NCBI RefSeq assembly: GCF_036182465.1 | Contig: NZ_CP108081.1 | Span: 3,038,001 to 3,102,000, forward strand | DNA length: 64,000 nt | Direction of reading: 5' to 3' | DNA from: Streptomyces sp. NBC_00258 | GTDB taxonomy: Bacteria > Actinomycetota > Actinomycetes > Streptomycetales > Streptomycetaceae | Shown: in pieces, positions 51,660 to 61,846 of the stretch | Layout of the letters: each line of letters begins with the position of its first letter | Numbering within the stretch: position 1 is the first letter of the stretch | Program-made: the position numbers and the translations under genes | Notes under the pieces: generated by a model | Databases searched by the model: none | Seen by the model: the letters and a program-made list of their open reading frames with translations, nothing else | Told to the model about the DNA's origin: nothing

Positions 51660-53063
51660 TCAATCGCCCTGCGCGCCGGTTCGCGCCGGCAGTTCCTTGA
51701 TCCGGATGTCCCGGAAGGACACCTGGTCCTCGGCTCCGTGGTTCTGGATGCCGACATGACCGTCACGCAGGCTGCGCGCCGGATCGGTGTTGGTGAAATC
51801 GTTGATCTTCACGCCGTTGAGATAGACGCGGAGTCGTTCGCCCTCCACGCGGATCTCGTACGTGTTCCACTCCCCCGGCGGGTTCAGCGCACGGTCGCGC
51901 TTCCCGATGTCGGCGGACTGGAAGCTGTACACGGCCCCGGTGGTGCGGTCGGGGGCGTCGGACGCGTCGATCTGGATCTCGTAGCCGTTGTTGACGGCCG
52001 ACCAGGGGTCGTCGGAGGCCGGGAAGCCCACGAACACACCGGAGTTGTCGTCCCCGGAGGCACTCGCCATCTTCCAGTCGAGCTTCAGCGAGTACGAGCC
52101 GAGGCCGCGGTCCGCGTACCAGAGCATGCCCAGGCCGCCGGACGACGTGAGTGTGCCGTCGTCCGAGAGCGAGAACGAGCCCGGCCCCGCCTGCTTCCAG
52201 TCCGCCAGCGACTCGGCGGTCCCGTCGAAGAGAGGTGAATACCCCTTCTCCGGGCGGCAGTCGGACTTCGCGGCGCCGACGGCCCACCGGATGCCGCCCA
52301 GCAGGTGCTGCTGGAAGGCGGGATCGGCGTACGACTCCTTGGTGTGACCGCTGCCGGTGTAGAAGGCGCGGCCGCCCCGGTACTCCTGGCACCAGGCGAT
52401 CGGATGGTCGCCGCTCATCGTGCCGCCGCTGTACGACGACTCGTCGAGCGAGGCCAGGATGTGGGCCCGGTCCCGGGGATTGGAGCGGTAGTTGTACCAC
52501 TCGTCCGTACGGTTCCAGGACTCCCCGAGGTGCGAGGTGGCCGGGTGTCCCCGGTCCTCGACCTCGATCCGCGCGGGCTGGATCGCCGGGTGCGACTGGA
52601 AGTAGGCGCCGGCGAGGCCGCCGTAGAACTCCCAGTCGTACTCGGTGTCGGCGGCCGCGTGGATGCCCACGTAACCGCCGCCGCGCTTGATGTAGCCCTC
52701 GAAGGCCCGCTGTTGGGCCTCGTTGAGGACGTCCCCTGTCGTGGAGAGGAACACCACGGCGTCGTACCGGGCGAGGTTGCGCGAGGAGAAGGCTCCCGCA
52801 TCCTCGGTGGCGTCCACCCTGAACCCGTTCTCGGCGCCGAGGCTCTTCACCGCGGCGACGCCTTCGGGGATGGAGTCGTGCCGGAACCCGGCGGTCTTGG
52901 AGAACACCAGGACACGCTCACCCTTCGAGGGCTTCTTCGACGCGGCGGCCCCGGACGGACCCGACGAGTCGGAGGGTCCCTTCGAGGCGGCCGGCCCCGA
53001 AACACACCCGATGAGCAGGGCGGCGCCGACAACCGCGGTCGCTGTTCGGCCAGTTGCTCGCAT
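51660..53063 (-). CDS. ThuA-DUF1080 lipoprotein (3-keto-disaccharide hydrolase-like)
   Basis: 467 aa. Lipobox LLIGCVSG at residues 16-23, a Ser/Lys/Pro linker, then a ThuA domain at about 48-260 (VLVFSKTAGFRHDSI, GGGYVGIHAAADTEYDWEFY, AFYTGSGHTKESY). It is followed by a DUF1080 concanavalin-like domain at about 272-460 (YSPLFDGTAESLADWKQAG, NSGVFVGFP, NGYEIQI). DUF1080 is now named for 3-keto-disaccharide hydrolysis and ThuA acts in keto-trehalose use, so action on 3-keto-glycosides outside the cell is plausible. It lies 12 bp after the PQQ-type dehydrogenase gene. Confidence 0.85.
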   Translation of the reverse strand: MRATGRTATAVVGAALLIGCVSGPAASKGPSDSSGPSGAAASKKPSKGERVLVFSKTAGFRHDSIPEGVAAVKSLGAENGFRVDATEDAGAFSSRNLARYDAVVFLSTTGDVLNEAQQRAFEGYIKRGGGYVGIHAAADTEYDWEFYGGLAGAYFQSHPAIQPARIEVEDRGHPATSHLGESWNRTDEWYNYRSNPRDRAHILASLDESSYSGGTMSGDHPIAWCQEYRGGRAFYTGSGHTKESYADPAFQQHLLGGIRWAVGAAKSDCRPEKGYSPLFDGTAESLADWKQAGPGSFSLSDDGTLTSSGGLGMLWYADRGLGSYSLKLDWKMASASGDDNSGVFVGFPASDDPWSAVNNGYEIQIDASDAPDRTTGAVYSFQSADIGKRDRALNPPGEWNTYEIRVEGERLRVYLNGVKINDFTNTDPARSLRDGHVGIQNHGAEDQVSFRDIRIKELPARTGAQGD

Positions 53064-53075
53064 GGCGCACCTCCC

Positions 53076-55595
53076 TCAGCGGGTTGTGAAGGTGAAGTCG
53101 TCCACGTCGTACAGGGATCCGGTACCGCTCCCCTTGAAGACGAGGTAGAGCGTGGTGGTGCCGCGCGGTGCCTTCGTCAGATTGGCGGTGACGTCCTGGA
53201 AGTTCTCCCAGCCGCCGGTCACCGGGACGGTCGCGGTGCCGAGCAGGCGGCCGGTGGGCGAACCCGCGCGGACCTCCAGCTTTCCGCCCGTACCGGCGGA
53301 GGCGATGCGCGCCGTGATCTTCGTGGCGTTGCTCAGGACGTACGGCTCGAAGGAGATCCAGTCGCGGTTGTTGATGTCACCGACGGTCCGTCCGCCGTGT
53401 GCGGTGGTCTTCGTCTGGATCGTGACGCCCTCCGACTTGCCGTAGTGCTCGGCCTGCCGGTGCCTGGGCTGGACGACGTTCTGGTCGTGCGTGGTGAGCG
53501 CCTCCTGGCCGCCGCCTCCGTTGTCGGTGTACTCCGCGTCGAAGACACCGAAGATGTTCGCGTCCTCGTCGTGGCCGCCGTCGGCGCTGGTCTGGATGGT
53601 GCCGGAGCAGCCGTTCGCGGTGGTCAGCGGGTGGCCGTGGCTGTCGTGACCGAGGACGAAGCTGACCTTGACCTTGGCGCAGTCGATCGACCTGCCGTCC
53701 TCCGGGTCGGTCACCTTGACCTTGAAGGGCACGGCGTCACCGAAGCTGAACAGCTGTCCGTCCTCGGGGAGTTGGAGGGTCACCTTCGGCGCGGTGTTGC
53801 CGACGACGATCCGTACGCTCGCGCTGCCGGTCCGCCCCGTGGCGTCCTTCGCGGTCAGCGTCGCCGTGTAGGTGCCGTTCCTCTTGTACGTGTACGTCGG
53901 GTTCGCCGAGGTCGACTTGCCGCCGTCGCCGAAGTCCCAGCTGTACGTGAGGGCGTCACCGTCGGCGTCCGTGGTGCCGGCGGAGGAGAACTTGACCTTC
54001 AGCTTCGCCTGTCCCGAGGTGCGGTCGGCCGCGGCCTGTGCCACGGGCGAGTGGCCGTCGGTCGCGTTCTCGATCCGGTACAGGGCCGAGTTCTCGTCAC
54101 CGCCGAACCACGCGAGGCCGTAGTCGAGGACGTACAGCGCGCCGTCCGGGCCGAAGGCCATGTCCATCACCTGGGTGCCGGTCCACGGCACGTCGTTGAT
54201 GGACTGCACGGTGCCGCTGTCGTCGGACGCGATCCGCTTGATCCAGCGGCGGCCGAACTCCCCGGCGAAGAAGTCCCCGTCGTACGCCTCGGGGAACTTG
54301 ACGGGCGAGTCGAGTGAGGCGTCGTAGTCGTAGACCGGGCCGCCCATCGGGGACTCGGAGCCGGTACCGAACTCGGGTACGGATCCGCCGTCATAGGGGA
54401 TCCACGCGGTCTGGGCCGGGGGCAGGTCCGTCAGACCGGTGTTGTTGGGCGAGGTGTTCTTGGGTGCGGAGCAGTCGAAGGAGGCCCCCGACGCGCCCGT
54501 GCCGAAGTCGTAGTCCACGTAGGCGTCGTTGTTGCCCGTGCAGTAGGGCCAGCCGAAGTTGCCGGGCTCGGTGACGCGGGCGAACTCGACCTGGCCGGCC
54601 GGGCCGCGCGCGGGATCGGCGGCACCGGCGTCCGGGCCGTAGTCGCCGACGTAGAGGATGCCGGTCTTCTTGTCGACGCTGAAGCGGAACGGGTTGCGGA
54701 AGCCCATCGCGTAGATCTCGGGCTTCGTCTTGTCCGTGCCGGGCGCGAAGAGGTTGCCGTCGGGGACCGCGTACGAGCCGTCGGCGTTCACCTTGATGCG
54801 CAGGATCTTGCCGCGCAGGTCGTTGGTGTTGCCGGAGGTGCGCTGCGCGTCGAAGACGGGGTTGCGGTTGGCGCGCTCGTCGATGGGCGAATAGCCGTCC
54901 GACTGGAACGGGTTGGAGTCGTCACCGGTCGACAGGTAGAGGTTCCCGGCAGCGTCGAAGTCGATGTCCCCGCCCACGTGGCAGCAGATGCCGCGGGTCG
55001 CCGGGACGTCGAGGATCTTCTTCTCGCTGGCGTTGTCGAGGGTGCCGTCCGCGTTCAGGACGAAGCGGGAGAGCCGGTTGACGCCGTCGAAGGGCGCGAA
55101 GTCGGCCGCGGTGCCCGTCTCGGGGGCGTCGCCCGCCGGGGTGTCGAGCGGCGGGGCGTAGTAGAGGTAGATGAAGCGGTTGTCGGCAAAGCCGGGGTCG
55201 ACGCCGACGCCCTGCAGGCCTTCCTCGTCGTGCGAGTAGACGGTGAGCTTGCCCGCCAGCTTGGTGTTTCCGGCGCTGTCGGTGATCCGCAGTTCGCCGT
55301 CGCGCGAGGTGTGCAGGACCGAGCGGTCCGGGAGGACGGCCAGCGACATGGGCTCGCCGACCTCGGGCTCCCCCTTGGCGAGGGTGACCTGCTGGAAGTC
55401 CTCGGCGGCCGCGGGCGCGGCCGGCGCGGCGGCCGGGTCGGCGACGGCGGCGCCCGCCGGAGGCGTGGCCAGGGTGAGCGAGGCACCCGCGAGGAGCGCT
55501 CCGGTGAAGAGGGCGAGCGCCTTGCGCAGTCGCAGTCTCGGGCGTCGTCTGTGGCTCTCGGTTCTGGTGGTGCTTATGTGGTCGTTCCCGTGCAC
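53076..55595 (-). CDS. Secreted PQQ-type sugar dehydrogenase with PKD and C-terminal CBM6-like domains
   Basis: 839 aa from GTG 55595 with GGAGG upstream. Signal peptide ALALFTGALLAGASLTLATP ending near GAAVADP. The glucose/sorbosone-type beta-propeller spans about 70-510 (EEGLQGVGVDPGFADNRFIY, CCHVGGDIDFDAAGNLYLST, GFRNPFRFSVD). A PKD domain follows at about 525-610 (YSWDFGDGGKSTSANPTYTY), then a C-terminal carbohydrate-binding-type module (GGKLEVRAGSPTGRLLGTA). Oxidises a sugar outside the cell if PQQ is available; some homologues are not PQQ enzymes. Between the isomerase gene and the ThuA-DUF1080 gene in the same direction. Confidence 0.88.
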   Translation of the reverse strand: MHGNDHISTTRTESHRRRPRLRLRKALALFTGALLAGASLTLATPPAGAAVADPAAAPAAPAAAEDFQQVTLAKGEPEVGEPMSLAVLPDRSVLHTSRDGELRITDSAGNTKLAGKLTVYSHDEEGLQGVGVDPGFADNRFIYLYYAPPLDTPAGDAPETGTAADFAPFDGVNRLSRFVLNADGTLDNASEKKILDVPATRGICCHVGGDIDFDAAGNLYLSTGDDSNPFQSDGYSPIDERANRNPVFDAQRTSGNTNDLRGKILRIKVNADGSYAVPDGNLFAPGTDKTKPEIYAMGFRNPFRFSVDKKTGILYVGDYGPDAGAADPARGPAGQVEFARVTEPGNFGWPYCTGNNDAYVDYDFGTGASGASFDCSAPKNTSPNNTGLTDLPPAQTAWIPYDGGSVPEFGTGSESPMGGPVYDYDASLDSPVKFPEAYDGDFFAGEFGRRWIKRIASDDSGTVQSINDVPWTGTQVMDMAFGPDGALYVLDYGLAWFGGDENSALYRIENATDGHSPVAQAAADRTSGQAKLKVKFSSAGTTDADGDALTYSWDFGDGGKSTSANPTYTYKRNGTYTATLTAKDATGRTGSASVRIVVGNTAPKVTLQLPEDGQLFSFGDAVPFKVKVTDPEDGRSIDCAKVKVSFVLGHDSHGHPLTTANGCSGTIQTSADGGHDEDANIFGVFDAEYTDNGGGGQEALTTHDQNVVQPRHRQAEHYGKSEGVTIQTKTTAHGGRTVGDINNRDWISFEPYVLSNATKITARIASAGTGGKLEVRAGSPTGRLLGTATVPVTGGWENFQDVTANLTKAPRGTTTLYLVFKGSGTGSLYDVDDFTFTTR

Positions 55596-55686
55596 GGAGT
55601 GCCTCCAGAGTGGGGCTGGTTGTACATGCGGGTGCGATGCGCCGGGGTGCGCCGTCACCCCGGAACGAACTCTGTGAGGGGGGTGG

Positions 55687-56691
<1,005 letters not shown>

Positions 56692-56704
56692 GGACTGGCC
56701 TTCC

Positions 56705-57925
56705 TCAGCTCGCGATGGGGGTGTAGACGGAGTTCTTCTCGGCGCTCTCCTCGACCGCCGCCAGCACGCGCTGCACCTGCAGTCCGTCGGCGAAGGAGGG
56801 CAGCGGCTGTGCGCCGTCCGCGATCGCGTGCACCAGGTCGCGGGCCTGGTGGACGAAGGTGTGCTCGTAGCCGAGGCCGTGGCCCGGCGGCCACCAGGCC
56901 TCCAGATAGGGGTGGTCGGGTTCGGTGACGAGGATGCGGCGGAAGCCGGCGTGGGTGCCGGGCTCCGTGCCGTCGTGGTACGAGAGTTCGTTGAGGCGCT
57001 CCAGGTCGAAGGCCAACGATCCCTTCTCGCCGTTGAGTTCGATGCGCAGGGAGTTCTTGCGGCCGGTGGCGAACCGGGTGGCCTCGAAGGACGCGAGGGC
57101 ACCCGAGGCGAACCGTCCGGTGAACAGGGCGGCGTCGTCGACCGTGACGGCCCCGACTTCGCTCCCCCCGGCCGCCGAGAGGCCGCTGGAGGCTCCGGAC
57201 AACAGCGGCCGCTCCCGTACGAAGGTCTCGGTGAGCGCGGACACCCCCACGACCGGCTCGCCCGCCAGGTACTGGGCGAGGTCGACGATGTGGGCGCCGA
57301 GGTCGCCGAGCGCGCCGGACCCCGCCGTCTCCTTGCGCAGCCGCCAGGTGAGCGGGAACTCCCGGTCCACCAGCCAGTCCTGAAGGTATGTCACCCGGAC
57401 GTGCCGCAGGGTGCCGAGGCGCCCCTCGGCGACCATCTGCCGGGCGAGTGAAGTGGCGGGCACCCGGCGGTAGTTGAAGCCGACCATCGCCACCTGGCCG
57501 CGCTCGGCGGCGGCCTGGGCGGCCTCGGCCATCGCCTCGGCCTCCTCGACCGTATTGGCGAGGGGCTTCTCGCACAGCACGTGCTTGCCGGCGGCGAGCG
57601 CGGCGACGGCGATCTCGGCGTGGCTGTCGCCGGGGGTGCAGATGTCGACCACGTCGACGTCCTCGCGGGAGATCAGCGCCCGCCAGTCGGTCTCGGCGGC
57701 CGCCCAGCCGAGCCGGTCGGCCGCCGCTCGTACGGCTCCCGCGTCACGGCCGCAGACGGCGGCGAGGACCGGTCGGCGTGGCAGGTCGAAGACACGGCCC
57801 ACGGTGCGCCAGCCCTGTGAGTGGGCGGCGCCCATGAACGCGTATCCGACCATGCCCACGCCCAGGGGCGGCCTTCCGGCCGCTGCCCCGGCCTGTGCCT
57901 CGTCGGGCTGCTGCGGCTCTCCCAT
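56705..57925 (-). CDS. Gfo/Idh/MocA-family NAD(P)-dependent dehydrogenase
   Basis: 406 aa from ATG 57925 with AGGAGG upstream. Rossmann motif GVGMVGYAFMGAAHSQGW at about 21-38, the family EKP motif in HVLCEKPLANTVEEAEA, and DLGAHIVDLAQYLAGE with the catalytic His in the C-terminal domain. Oxidises or reduces a hydroxyl of a sugar or cyclitol (inositol dehydrogenase and glucoside 3-dehydrogenase belong here). Coupled to the TIM-barrel gene, and 146 bp downstream of the binding-protein gene of the ABC importer. Confidence 0.93.
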   Translation of the reverse strand: MGEPQQPDEAQAGAAAGRPPLGVGMVGYAFMGAAHSQGWRTVGRVFDLPRRPVLAAVCGRDAGAVRAAADRLGWAAAETDWRALISREDVDVVDICTPGDSHAEIAVAALAAGKHVLCEKPLANTVEEAEAMAEAAQAAAERGQVAMVGFNYRRVPATSLARQMVAEGRLGTLRHVRVTYLQDWLVDREFPLTWRLRKETAGSGALGDLGAHIVDLAQYLAGEPVVGVSALTETFVRERPLLSGASSGLSAAGGSEVGAVTVDDAALFTGRFASGALASFEATRFATGRKNSLRIELNGEKGSLAFDLERLNELSYHDGTEPGTHAGFRRILVTEPDHPYLEAWWPPGHGLGYEHTFVHQARDLVHAIADGAQPLPSFADGLQVQRVLAAVEESAEKNSVYTPIAS

Positions 57926-58017
57926 GCGGAGGTCCTCCTCTTCGTCGTGGCGCGGTGGGGGGTTGTCGTGCGGGGGCGCTCCGCTTGCTGCACGGTTGGA
58001 GACTGCGGGTCCGTTTT

Positions 58018-58056
58018 GGCTGGTCGCGCAGTTCCCCGCGCCCCTGACGGGCGCCC
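58018..58056. repeat. Streptomyces-type intergenic repeat
   Basis: The gap between the dehydrogenase and binding-protein genes contains GGCTGGTCGCGCAGTTCCCC followed by GCGCCCCTGACGGGCGCCCC. From memory this motif is widespread between Streptomyces genes and often forms a terminator-like hairpin (GCGCCC/GGGCGC). Copy number elsewhere cannot be checked here. Confidence 0.45.
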
Positions 58057-58071
58057 CAAAGGGGGCACGGC

Positions 58072-59109
58072 CTACTTGAAGCCGGTGGGCAGGTACGTCT
58101 TGACGTTCTCCTTGTCGACGACTGCCGAGTAGAGCGTCAGGGACGAGGGGATCTCGAACTCCGCGAGGCCGCCGATGCCCTTGCTCTGGCCGAGGGCTCG
58201 GGCGAGGTCGATCGCGGACGCGGCCATGGTGGGCGGGTAGAGGACGGTGGCCTTGAGGACGCTGTTGTCCGACTCGATGGCCTGCATGGCGGACAGGGCG
58301 CCCGCCCCGCCGACCATCAGGAAGTCGTCGCGTCCGGCCTGCTCGATGGCGCGCAGGGCGCCGACTCCCTGGTCGTCGTCGTGGTTCCACAGGGCGTCGA
58401 AGTTCGACTGGGCCTGCAGCAGCTGGGACATCTTGGCCTGTCCCGACTCGACGGTGAACTCGGCGGCCTGGCGGGCGACCTTCTTGATGTTCGGGTAGTT
58501 CTTGAGGGCCGCGTCGAAGCCCTGCGTGCGCTGCTTCGTCAGCTCCAGGTTGTCGAGGCCCGCGAGCTCGATGACCCGGGCGCCCTTCTTGTCCTTGAGC
58601 TGCTCGCCGATGTAGTGGCCGGCGTTGAGGCCCATGCCGTAGTTGTCGCCGCCTATCCAGCAGCGGTACGCCTGCGGGGAGTTGAAGATCCGGTCGAGGT
58701 TGACGACGGGGATGCCCGCGCGCATCGCCTGCAGGCCGACCTGGGTGAGCGCCTTGCCGTCGGCGGGCAGCACCACCAGGACGTCGACCTTCTTGTTGAT
58801 CAGCGTTTCGATCTGGCCGATCTGCTGGGCGGTGTCGTTGGAGCCCTCCGTGATCTCCAGCGTCACGTCCTTGTACTTCTTGGCGCGGCTCTTGGCGTTG
58901 TCGTTGATCGCGTTGAGCCAGCCGTGGTCGGCCTGCGGTCCGGCGAAGCCGATGGTGACCTGCTTGCCGGGCTTGTCGTCGGCGGCGGGCTGGTCGTTGG
59001 AGGCCGGCTCGTCCTTGGAATCGTTGCTGGTGCAACCGGTGAGGAGGACACCGGCCGAGACGGCGGCGGTGCCGAAGAGCAGTCCTCTGCGGCTCGTGAT
59101 CTCTGGCAT
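58072..59109 (-). CDS. Ribose-type ABC substrate-binding lipoprotein
   Basis: 345 aa from ATG 59109. Tat-like start TSRRGLLFGTAAVSAG running into lipobox LLTGC. The mature part is a periplasmic-binding type 1 (RbsB-like) fold: VTIGFAGPQADHGWLNAIND, VDVLVVLPADGKALTQVGLQ, GIPVVNLDRIF and WNHDDDQGVGALRAIEQAG. It delivers a pentose, hexose or cyclitol to the adjacent permease and ATPase. It starts 14 bp after the permease stop. Confidence 0.92.
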   Translation of the reverse strand: MPEITSRRGLLFGTAAVSAGVLLTGCTSNDSKDEPASNDQPAADDKPGKQVTIGFAGPQADHGWLNAINDNAKSRAKKYKDVTLEITEGSNDTAQQIGQIETLINKKVDVLVVLPADGKALTQVGLQAMRAGIPVVNLDRIFNSPQAYRCWIGGDNYGMGLNAGHYIGEQLKDKKGARVIELAGLDNLELTKQRTQGFDAALKNYPNIKKVARQAAEFTVESGQAKMSQLLQAQSNFDALWNHDDDQGVGALRAIEQAGRDDFLMVGGAGALSAMQAIESDNSVLKATVLYPPTMAASAIDLARALGQSKGIGGLAEFEIPSSLTLYSAVVDKENVKTYLPTGFK

Positions 59110-59123
59110 GGTGAACCCTTTCC

Positions 59124-60143
59124 TCAGGTCGTGCTGGCGGTACGGCGCTGGACGAGCACGGCGGCGACGATGATCGCGCCCTTGGCGATCTGCTGGACGT
59201 CGCTCTGCAGGTTGTTCAGGGCGAAAATGTTGGTGATCGTGGTGAAGATCAGGACTCCGAGCACCGAGCCGACGATGGTGCCGCGCCCCCCGGTGAGCAG
59301 GGTGCCGCCGATGATCGCGGCGGCGATGGCGTCGAGTTCGTAGAGGTTGCCGTTGGTGTTCTGGCCCGAGCCGGACAGGATGATCAGCAGGAAGGCCGCG
59401 ATGCCGCAGCACAGTCCGGACAGCAGGTAGAGGTAGAGGCGCTGGCGGCGTACGTCGATGCCGGCGAGCCGGGCCGCCTCCGCGTTGCCGCCGACGGCGA
59501 CCGTGCGCCGGCCGAAGGTGGTGCGGTTGAGTACGAGCCAGCCGATGATCGTCACGACCGCGAACACCATGACGAGCGGCGGGACGCCGAGGATGTAGGA
59601 GTCGCGCTCGCCGAGGTCGAGGATGCCGTCGACGGTGACGACCTGGGTGTTGCCGTCGGTTATCTGGAGGGCGAGACCGCGGGCCGAGGCCAGCATGGCC
59701 AGTGTCGCGATGAACGGCACCATGGTGCCGTACGCGATCAGCACCCCGTTGACGAGGCCACAGCCGACGCCGACGATCACCGCCGTGAAGAAGATGCCGA
59801 CGAAGCCGAAGTCCTGGGTGGCGACGGTCGTCGCCCACACCGAGGCGAGTGCGACGATCGCGCCGACGGACAGGTCGATGCCGCCGGAGATGATGACGAA
59901 GGTCATGCCGACCGTGACGACACCGATCACCGAGGCCTGGGTGAGGACGAGTTGGAGGTTGCGGGTGTCGAGGAACTCGTCGGGCTTGGTGATGCCTCCG
60001 ATGAGGATCAGGGCGGCGAGCACACCCAGCAACGAGAGGGTACGGACGTCGGCACGGGCCACGACCGCCCGCCACGGACTGGGTTCCACCTGTGGTGACA
60101 GCTTCGGGATTTCGTCCCGGGGCGGGGACACGGGCTGCGTCAT
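59124..60143 (-). CDS. Ribose-type ABC permease (RbsC-like)
   Basis: 339 aa, eight to ten hydrophobic segments. VGMTFVIISGGIDLSVGAIVALASVWA is the conserved RbsC region, split here by motif ISGGIDLSVG, and GNAEAARLAGIDVRRQRLYLY is the cytoplasmic coupling loop. Overlaps the ATPase gene by 4 nt (ATGA). Partner of the binding protein and ATPase on either side. Confidence 0.94.
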   Translation of the reverse strand: MTQPVSPPRDEIPKLSPQVEPSPWRAVVARADVRTLSLLGVLAALILIGGITKPDEFLDTRNLQLVLTQASVIGVVTVGMTFVIISGGIDLSVGAIVALASVWATTVATQDFGFVGIFFTAVIVGVGCGLVNGVLIAYGTMVPFIATLAMLASARGLALQITDGNTQVVTVDGILDLGERDSYILGVPPLVMVFAVVTIIGWLVLNRTTFGRRTVAVGGNAEAARLAGIDVRRQRLYLYLLSGLCCGIAAFLLIILSGSGQNTNGNLYELDAIAAAIIGGTLLTGGRGTIVGSVLGVLIFTTITNIFALNNLQSDVQQIAKGAIIVAAVLVQRRTASTT

Positions 60144-61657
60144 GACGCCGGGCTTCCTTCCATGACGAGGTCGAGTACGCGGTGTTCGTCGAGCTCCTGG
60201 GCCGGCGCCGTGTGCACGACCCGGCCTTCTCGGAGCACCAGGACGCGGTCGGCGAGGCCGAGGACCTCGGGTACTTCACTGGAGACCATGAGCACGGCCA
60301 GGCCTTCGTCGGCGAGGCGGCGGATGACGGCGTACAGCTCGGCGCGGGCGCCGACGTCGACGCCCCGGGTCGGTTCGTCGAGCAGCAGCACCCGGCAGCC
60401 GCGCAGCAGCCAGCGGGCCAGGACCGCCTTCTGCTGGTTGCCGCCGGAGAGGGTGCGCACGGGTGCGGACGGGTTGTCGGGGCGCAGTGACAGCTCGCGG
60501 GTCGCCTTCTGCGCAGCGTTCCGCTCGGCGCTCCGGTCGAGCCAGCCCCCGTACGAGAAGCGGGACATGGAGGACACCGACACGTTCCGGGTGACGGACT
60601 CCAGCATCAGCAGGGCCTGCGCCTTGCGCTCCTCGGGGGCGAGGCCGAGTCCGGCGCGGACGGCCGCGCGGACACTGCCGGGCTTCAACCGCTTGCCGTC
60701 CACGAGGACTTGACCGCTGCTCGGCTTCCTGGCGCCGTAGATGGTCTCCAGGATCTCGGAGCGGCCGGAGCCGACAAGTCCCGCGAGGCCGACGATCTCG
60801 CCGGGGCGCAGGGTGAGGTCGAGCGAGGCGAACTCACCGTCCCGTGCGAGGCCTTGGACCTCCAGCACCGGATCGGGCAGCGCCTGGTGCGTGGGCCGCT
60901 CCGGGAAGACGTACTCGACGTTCCGCCCGGTCATCAGCGCGACGACCTCGCGGGTGGGCGTCGACTTCGCCGGGAGTCCGCCCGCCACCGCCCGGCCGTC
61001 CTTGAGGACCGTGACCCGGTCGCCGATGCGGCGGATCTCCTCCAGCCGGTGCGAGATGTAGACGACTGCGACGCCCTCGGCCGTCAGGTCGCCGACGATG
61101 CGGAAGAGGTTGTCGACCTCGTCGGGGTCCAGGGCCGCGGACGGTTCGTCCATGACGATGAGGCGTACGTCGTGGGAGAGCGCCCGTGCCATGGAGACGA
61201 TCTGCTGCTGGGCGGCCGACAAGTCGCCGACGAGCCGCGCGGGATCGATCTCCGAGTGCCCAAGTCGCTTGAGGAGAGCGCCAGTTGATGTCTTGGCGTC
61301 CTTGCCGCGCACGACGAAGCCGGCTGTCGTCGGTTCATGCCCGAGGTAGACGTTCTCGGCCACCGACAGGTGTTCCACCAGGTCGAGTTCCTGGTAGATG
61401 GTGGCGATGCCGAGGCGCATGGCGGCTATGGGTGAGCGCAGGGTGACCTTTTCGCCGCGCCAGGTGATCGCGCCGTCGTCCGGCTGGTGGGCGCCTGCCA
61501 GGACCTTGATGAGCGTGGACTTCCCCGCGCCGTTCTGGCCGAGCAGGCAGTGCACTTCGCCGGTCTGGACGTCGAGGTCGACGCCGTCGAGGGCCCGGAC
61601 ACCGGGGAACGACTTGGTGATGCCGGACATGGTGAGCAGGGGTGGTTCTGGAGCCAT
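60140..61657 (-). CDS. Ribose-type ABC ATPase with two nucleotide-binding domains
   Basis: 505 aa. First domain: Walker A GQNGAGKST at 40-48, signature-like LSAAQQQIVSMA, Walker B LIVMDEPSAALD. Second domain: degenerate Walker A GLVGSGRSE, intact signature LSGGNQQKAVLA, and VLLLDEPTRGVD. This pattern (one active, one weakened site) is normal for the RbsA/MglA family. First gene of the transport operon. Three direct repeats of GCTCTTGCGGCTC lie upstream of it. Confidence 0.95.
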   Translation of the reverse strand: MAPEPPLLTMSGITKSFPGVRALDGVDLDVQTGEVHCLLGQNGAGKSTLIKVLAGAHQPDDGAITWRGEKVTLRSPIAAMRLGIATIYQELDLVEHLSVAENVYLGHEPTTAGFVVRGKDAKTSTGALLKRLGHSEIDPARLVGDLSAAQQQIVSMARALSHDVRLIVMDEPSAALDPDEVDNLFRIVGDLTAEGVAVVYISHRLEEIRRIGDRVTVLKDGRAVAGGLPAKSTPTREVVALMTGRNVEYVFPERPTHQALPDPVLEVQGLARDGEFASLDLTLRPGEIVGLAGLVGSGRSEILETIYGARKPSSGQVLVDGKRLKPGSVRAAVRAGLGLAPEERKAQALLMLESVTRNVSVSSMSRFSYGGWLDRSAERNAAQKATRELSLRPDNPSAPVRTLSGGNQQKAVLARWLLRGCRVLLLDEPTRGVDVGARAELYAVIRRLADEGLAVLMVSSEVPEVLGLADRVLVLREGRVVHTAPAQELDEHRVLDLVMEGSPAS

Positions 61658-61766
61658 GACGGTTCCCCTCGGCGTGCGGGCCGGTCTCAGGGCAGGGCGG
61701 AATGAGGCAGGGCGAAGCAGCGTGTGTCGTGAGGTGTGGTGCGGGAGCGCCTCGGGAAGAGGCGCT

Positions 61767-61834
61767 GCTCTTGCGGCTCGTGGAGAGATGACGCTCTTGC
61801 GGCTCGTGAAGACGTGGTTGCGCTCTTGCGGCTC
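61767..61834. repeat. Three 16-bp direct repeats upstream of the importer operon
   Basis: GCTCTTGCGGCTCGTG at 61767-61782 and 61793-61808, and GCTCTTGCGGCTC at 61822-61834; starts are 26 and 29 bp apart. They lie in the 189-bp gap between the ROK gene stop and the ATPase gene start, 110-180 bp upstream of that start. Candidate tandem regulator sites. Confidence 0.7.
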
Positions 61835-61846
61835 TGGAAGCAGGCG

